Positions 59,196 through 64,000 of a DNA stretch of 64,000 nt are shown here, piece by piece. Both the position numbers and the translations under genes were made by a program. The stretch is taken from positions 13,783,282 through 13,847,281 of the forward strand of contig NC_065535.1 of the NCBI RefSeq assembly GCF_932294415.1, given 5' to 3'. The stretch is from Quercus robur (taxonomy: Eukaryota; Streptophyta; Magnoliopsida; Fagales; Fagaceae). How positions within the stretch are numbered: the first letter of the stretch is position 1; each line of letters opens with the position of its first letter. A model generated the notes under the pieces. That model was not told where the DNA came from. It saw nothing but the letters and a program-made list of their open reading frames with translations, and made no database searches.

Positions 59196-59847
59196 CAACA
59201 AAGCCAGTGAAGCTTTGGCCATGGGTTCCTTGGATGAGATCGAAGAAAGAGAAAGGTGGAAACTGAGATCGACAGTGGATCTGAGATCAGTTGTGGATTG
59301 GCCATGGATCTGAGATTGGTGGTGGTGATGGTGGAAGTCTTGGATCTATTTTTTAGTTTTTCTCTTAGCAGCCATTGTTTGTATGTGTGTTTCTGAAAGT
59401 GTAGGATTTTTTAAATTTAAGATTTTATTTTATTTTTTATAAAATAAATTTAAGGTTATTGTATATATGTAAGTGTAGCTTGTTAATGTTTTTTTTTTTT
59501 TTTTTTTGGATTTGTGTGAGTATGAAGATTTTATTTGGATTGATTGGCTTAAGAATGTTCATAGCAAAAGGTAGTGTGTTTTTCAACCAAAACTTTATAA
59601 TTTTTACAAATTTTATTTTAGATCTTTTTTATTTTATTTTTTTATTTTTATGTATTATTTTGTTTTGGGAGGAGAGAGACATAAAAGGAAGGCAAAATTA
59701 CATATCTACCTTCGTTTTTAACAGAGGTGGGTAACATAATTCTAATAGAGTGAACTTTAGATGGGCAAACTGTTAAGCTTTGAACCATGCACAGGTAGGT
59801 AAGGTGAAAACGGGCCTAATCACAGGTGCGTTTCCTGTAATTTACCT

Positions 59848-60574
59848 ATATATATATATATAAAGAGAGAGAGAGAGAGAGAGAGAGAGAATAAACTTGA
59901 AAGATATACCACAATAATAAATTTAAAATTTGAAATGTTATTTTTTTTTTTTTTACTTTGAAATACATGATAAAACTTTGATATGCAACTTTGAAGTTAT
60001 CTAAAATTGAAGGTTACGAATTACAATGAGAGAAAGAAGGAAGGAAGGCTACAAGAGATTAGTTTGGTGGTTTTGTTTTTGTCTAGATATATATGTTTTA
60101 TAATAATTTTGAAGACTACGGAATCTAGTAAAAGATTTGTGAGTTTTGTGTTGGGAACGTGGCTGATTTAGGGTAATGAACCCAAATTGTGAAAGATCCT
60201 AAGTAACATGGTCCTAAGGAATTTGACCATTGTTTCGTGGTTTAAATTTGGTTTTATTTTTTGATAAAATAGGTTTGGAAGACCATCTAAAAATCTTTCT
60301 TTCGAGTAGGGTAGTTTACCTACGTTCTTAGCAATAACATTACTCTTTTGTAACAAACATATCTTGAACTCTCTAATTTTTTTTAGCATTTGTGGACACC
60401 TTTCGGTTTGAGAAAATTTCAATAGTTTTATCTCTTATTAGTTATTAGCATGGAATTTCCTAGAAATTGTGTGTGAGGCTACACGATTTCTAGACTAATA
60501 TATCTAACTCAGTCCCAAACAAAAATTCCTAATTCCCTCTCTAATATATATCCTTACTATTAGTTTACCCAAAA

Positions 60575-60623
<49 letters not shown>

Positions 60624-60786
60624 TTACTATTATTGTTGTCTTTTTTTGGTTGTTGGCTTGGGCTTGTTCCTCCTAAAACTAATGAAGTGAGAAAAAAATC
60701 TTATATGCGTTGGTCTCATGAGACTCATGTTTCATTAACCCACACGTAGGAGATACTTTTTCGGAGGTAAGGTTAAAAAGATAAAG
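59848..60786. other. AT-rich spacer between two TIR elements
   Basis: It holds GA repeats at 59864-59890 and a poly-A/TA tract at about 60570-60620. An 84-codon minus-strand frame at 60168-60422 was not assigned to any family. Confidence 0.5.
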
Positions 60787-62205
60787 ACGAAAACACTATT
60801 TTGATCCTCACATTTTAGGGTTACAATTAATTTGGTTCTTATATTTTTGTAGCCGTCAATTTGATTCATGTTATTTTCAATTTACAATCAATTTGATTCA
60901 TACTGTTAACTCACTTAAAGAAACACCTATGTGGCAAATGGTATGTATATGTTACTTCTAAAATAATATTACCAATTTTAGTTAACGTAACAAAATGCCA
61001 CATCAGCTTTAAAAAAAGTTAAAAAAAAAAAAAATTAAGGTCTCTATTTCTCTCTCTCTCTAACCTTTCCCTCTCTTTCCTCTAATATCTCATTCTCTCT
61101 TCCCAGCCGCCATCGCAACCCCACCAACACCACCAGTCTAGCCGCCGCAATAGGCAAACGCACCACCACCTTCACCACTTGTAAAACCCATCTATCCCTT
61201 GTTTAGGAACGAGTCCATTGTTGCCGACCCACCCACCTCCACCCCTTTCGAACCCAGCAACTCATATGGGTTTTGACTGTTGTTGCTTTGGCTGGATCTC
61301 TTTATTACTCACTCATTGACTAGAGCTCAGATTTATGGTTTTAGCTAGATTTGTGTAAAAAAACTACATAGATCTATGGTGACGTTGGCTCAAGAAATAG
61401 GAGTTTCGAAAGCAATTTTTGAAAGTGATGCTTTAACTATGAATCAAGCCATAAACTCTGAAAAGAAGTGAGGTCAATTAATCATATTATTCAAGGCTTT
61501 CCAATTTGCCAATTTCCAGCACACCAGGCGTGAGAATAACAAGGTAGCTCATGAACTGGTATAAATGGCCTGAAGAATACCAATACGCAAATTTGGAAGG
61601 GTACAAAACCGTTTGGGGTATTGCATGTTCTACAATCTGTACCTTCTTTGTCTTTCTAATTAATGTACTTTCATCTTTGAATTGAATGAAATTTCAGTTT
61701 GGAATAAAAATAATATTTTTGAACTGATCTTTGATTTGTTGAAGAGAGAAATAATCGGAGAGAGAGAGCGAGAGAGAGAGAGATGGTTATTCTTTTTGTT
61801 TTTAGTTTTAAATTTTAGCTACCGTGGCATTTTTTTAAAGAGAAATGATATATTCTCAACATTTTTACAATAAATTTTAAGTGACAGGTTGTTACTGATT
61901 GTTATTATTGGGATAAAAATGTAAACTTAGTATTATGTTCAAATTTGAATCAATAACAACTAACTAATCATGATTTGTTATGAAAATATTATGGATGTAA
62001 TATCTCTCTATTTTAAAAGCAACATAAGTATCATTTGTTGTGTCAACAATGCATACCGCATGTAACTATTTTTCGTTAGTGAGTTAATAGTAGAGATCAA
62101 ATTAATTGTAAATTGAAAATAACACACACTATATTTAATATTACTAAAATGTAAGGGTCAAATTGATTATAATTCTATAAAGTAAGAACCAAAATAGTAT
62201 TTTAA
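60787..62205. mobile_element. Second long-TIR element, containing a LINE fragment
   Basis: Left-end sequence AAAACACTATTTTGATCC and TTATTTTCAATTTACAATCA has reverse-complement partners near 62203-62185 and about 62125-62105, so the inverted repeats extend about 150 bp. The element is 1.4 kb and has no transposase. A LINE RNase H remnant sits inside. Exact ends and target duplication could not be fixed. Confidence 0.55.
61378..61700 (+). pseudogene. LINE RNase H domain remnant
   Basis: Translation gives AQEIGVSKAIFESDALTMNQ and, after a stop, HTRRENNKVAHELV, the usual pattern of the C-terminal RNase H domain of plant LINEs (E-S-D and R-R-x-x-N-x-V-A-H). Stops interrupt it. It is followed by an AT-rich tail but no clear poly-A. 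Confidence 0.65.
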
Positions 62206-62649
62206 CCAAAAATAATATAAAAGAAAAAGTATTTGAACAGTAAGTAAAAAAAAGGGACCGTCTGTAAGTAATAGCAGTGGTAGTAATAACACTAATAAAT
62301 GGGGAGGAGAGAGAGAGAGAGAGAGTTAAAGAAGGGAATCTTTGTCTGACTGCAAACGTGATAGCAGGAAGTCCTTGTAAATTAATGGTAGCAGATTCCT
62401 TCCCTCTTAACACCCATCCAATTAATTTCTGTTTCTTATTTAAGATTGGCCAACGCTCCCCACTTCCCACATTTACTCTTCTCAACCAACTTCTTGTTTG
62501 CTTCCCACCCAATAAGAGGAGCTGGGGTTTTTTTTACCCTTCGGCCTTTCCTCCTGTTTATCTTTGCAACTTGTTTAATAGTAGTAAACATGGAAGGAAA
62601 TGTGGAAGATAATGATTCTCCTTGATATGAAGGAAAAAAAAAGTTTTTT
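62206..62649. other. Spacer, no gene supported
   Basis: A GA run at about 62306-62326 is followed by mixed sequence. Short overlapping frames on both strands (62144-62612) have no family features. Confidence 0.45.
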
Positions 62650-63110
62650 ACTTATTAAGTATTTTTAGTCCACAAAGGATAGAATTGGAGTTTTATATAT
62701 AATAGACATTGTTGTAAAGAGTTTGGTAGTTTTTACCTAATGATCATCCCATATGGGAAGAGGAGAAAGCTCTTATAAGAATATAGAGTGGATTTCTTTG
62801 AGAAATAATTTGGTAGATTTTTTGGGTTGAAAGATTACTTGAGGTAGTGTATTGAAAGTTTGTTTGTTTTGTGAGTGAGAGTTTTGGGGGGTATTGAGGC
62901 TTTGGAATTGTGAGTTTTGTGTGTGCAAGGTTTGTGCGTTAATTTGTGTTTGTGAGAGGTTTTGTTTATTTTGGTAAGGTTTGTGAGTATTGTTTGTGAG
63001 TGTTGTGAGGTTTGATTAATTGTTATTATAATCTATATTATTGATACTTTGATAGTGAATTTTGGTTGTGTTGCCCATGGACATAGGCTTGAAGTCAAAT
63101 GAATCACATT
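62650..63110 (+). mobile_element. Probable Ty1/copia LTR remnant
   Basis: The block ends with TTGCCCATGGACATAGGCTT followed by AATCACATTAAA, a wording I associate with the U5 end of many plant copia LTRs, which is often GTGGACGTAGGC...ACCACGTTAAA. A T/G-rich stretch with TTGTGAG repeats precedes it. No partner LTR or coding region is visible, and the borders are approximate. Confidence 0.4.
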
Positions 63111-64000
63111 AAATACTGTTGTCTTGTGTGGATGTTTTTATTTATTGTTTATGCAAACACACAATGTATATGTGTGTGAATAGAATGAAAATAAAAGATT
63201 TTTTAAAGAATATATATTTTTTACATTCTTTCGTTAAGAGGTTTAATGGAATGACAAATGTATTGATTTTTCTTAGGTTTTAGGGCGGAATATCATTCCC
63301 TCAAAGGAATGTTTTTGTAATCTATCCTTTATTGTATAAGACAAATGAATCATATCATGAATGTGATTTATCATGAAGGTGAAGCAAAATCTTGTAAAAC
63401 AAGAAAGTTCATAGACATATATATGTACACAATTCTATAAATTTTTTTTTTAAGCAACACTTCTATAATTCAACAAGGGGAAAAAGAAAAATGAGTAGAG
63501 AATGATATAGATAATTTAAATGAGAATGAAAAAAAAAATGGTAGTACTATGAAGCTTGCTAAGAAGCATATCTATAATGTGTGTGTATATATATATTTTA
63601 ACCCTCTAATAAAATTTTGGCATATCCTATATTCTTTAAATGGTAGTATATATAGTTTCATACATAAATACAATCATGATAATGCCTAATGCTAGAATAT
63701 ATAGTTCCATATAGAAAAACAATCATTATAAATGCTTATTCACAACTACCATAATTATCAAATTTCATATTTAGACAAAAAATTAAAAGATATAAAAAAT
63801 CATATTATGTTCAATTTTATTTTTTATACATTAATTGCATGAATTATTGATTAGTGAAGATATGCTTGTATTATGAAGTGTAAACACAGCTATTTTAATG
63901 GCATGAGTCAATAAGTATGATGATGATGACAACAATAACAATGGTATCTATGAAATTTGATAGTTGTATATATTCTTTGTGACATTGAATGTACTCTAAC
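63111..64000. other. AT-rich right end, no gene supported
   Basis: I see only AT-rich sequence with short A/T runs and no exon-like or repeat structure up to the window edge. Confidence 0.5.

Larger units (their letters stand above)
58294..59847. mobile_element. Long-TIR DNA transposon-like element carrying a captured gene fragment
   Basis: The ends form imperfect terminal inverted repeats of about 200 bp. On the left, ACCTGTGGTTAGACCCG and TTATGTCTCTCTCCTC are matched as reverse complements on the right near 59830-59800 and 59685-59665. The 1.5 kb unit has no transposase. Its interior includes a glycosyltransferase fragment and a long GA microsatellite (59139-59192). Long TIRs and captured host sequence suggest a Mutator-like (Pack-type) element, but TA-rich flanks hide the target duplication, so the superfamily is unproven. 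Confidence 0.65.

Noticed and set aside
60168..60422. Minus-strand frame of 84 codons that vaguely suggests a gag-like or zinc-knuckle polyprotein
   Set aside because: The resemblance is only to general wording (GLPNLFYQKI). No CCHC motif or neighbouring pol sequence supports it.

Overview
The window is nuclear DNA from a flowering plant, most likely a woody eudicot. Genes have short GT-AG introns in AT-rich flanks, one encodes a chloroplast-targeted plastocyanin, and more than half of the sequence is retrotransposon-derived. The repeat style and the protein wording would fit a tree such as a member of the Fagales, but that is only an impression.

Five host genes can be supported. From left to right they are: the 3' half of a plant major-facilitator gene of the tetracycline-resistance/HIAT1-like group (802-3529, +); a complete ten-exon phospholipase D of the delta class (7059-14466, +) with a LINE fragment in its largest intron; an intronless plastocyanin gene (15558-16061, -); a four-exon DNL-type (Zim17/HSP70-escort) zinc-finger gene (19831-20780, -); and an intronless ornithine decarboxylase (39164-40408, -). 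They act in different processes (transport, lipid signalling, photosynthetic electron transfer, organelle chaperone upkeep, polyamine synthesis) and do not form a cluster.

The rest is mobile-element territory. Element 1 (21091-32182, reading on the minus strand) is an 11.1 kb Ty3/gypsy element with about 800-bp LTRs, a perfect 5-bp target duplication, one long gag-pol frame broken by four stops, an 80-bp tandem array, and an intron-containing gene on the opposite strand. Element 2 (42042-52178, plus strand) has the same layout but is more decayed. Element 3 (53666-57474) is a 3.8 kb non-autonomous element that shares almost identical primer-binding and polypurine tracts with element 1 but carries only a 70/80-bp tandem array. 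A related solo LTR with a perfect target duplication lies at 38172-38876. At 58294-59847 and about 60787-62205 are two elements with long terminal inverted repeats; the first holds a broken glycosyltransferase fragment and the second a LINE RNase H fragment. A five-copy tandem array (about 33049-35310) shows alternating subtypes. LINE 3' ends occur at 11156-13440 and 18330-18614, and a probable copia LTR lies near 62650-63110.

No clearly new biochemical system is visible. The most notable structures are the paired gag-pol/antisense-gene elements, the non-autonomous partner with matching cis signals, the captured glycosyltransferase fragment, and the higher-order tandem array. Exon borders were placed by eye from splice signals, reading phase and family similarity recalled from memory; no searches were run.
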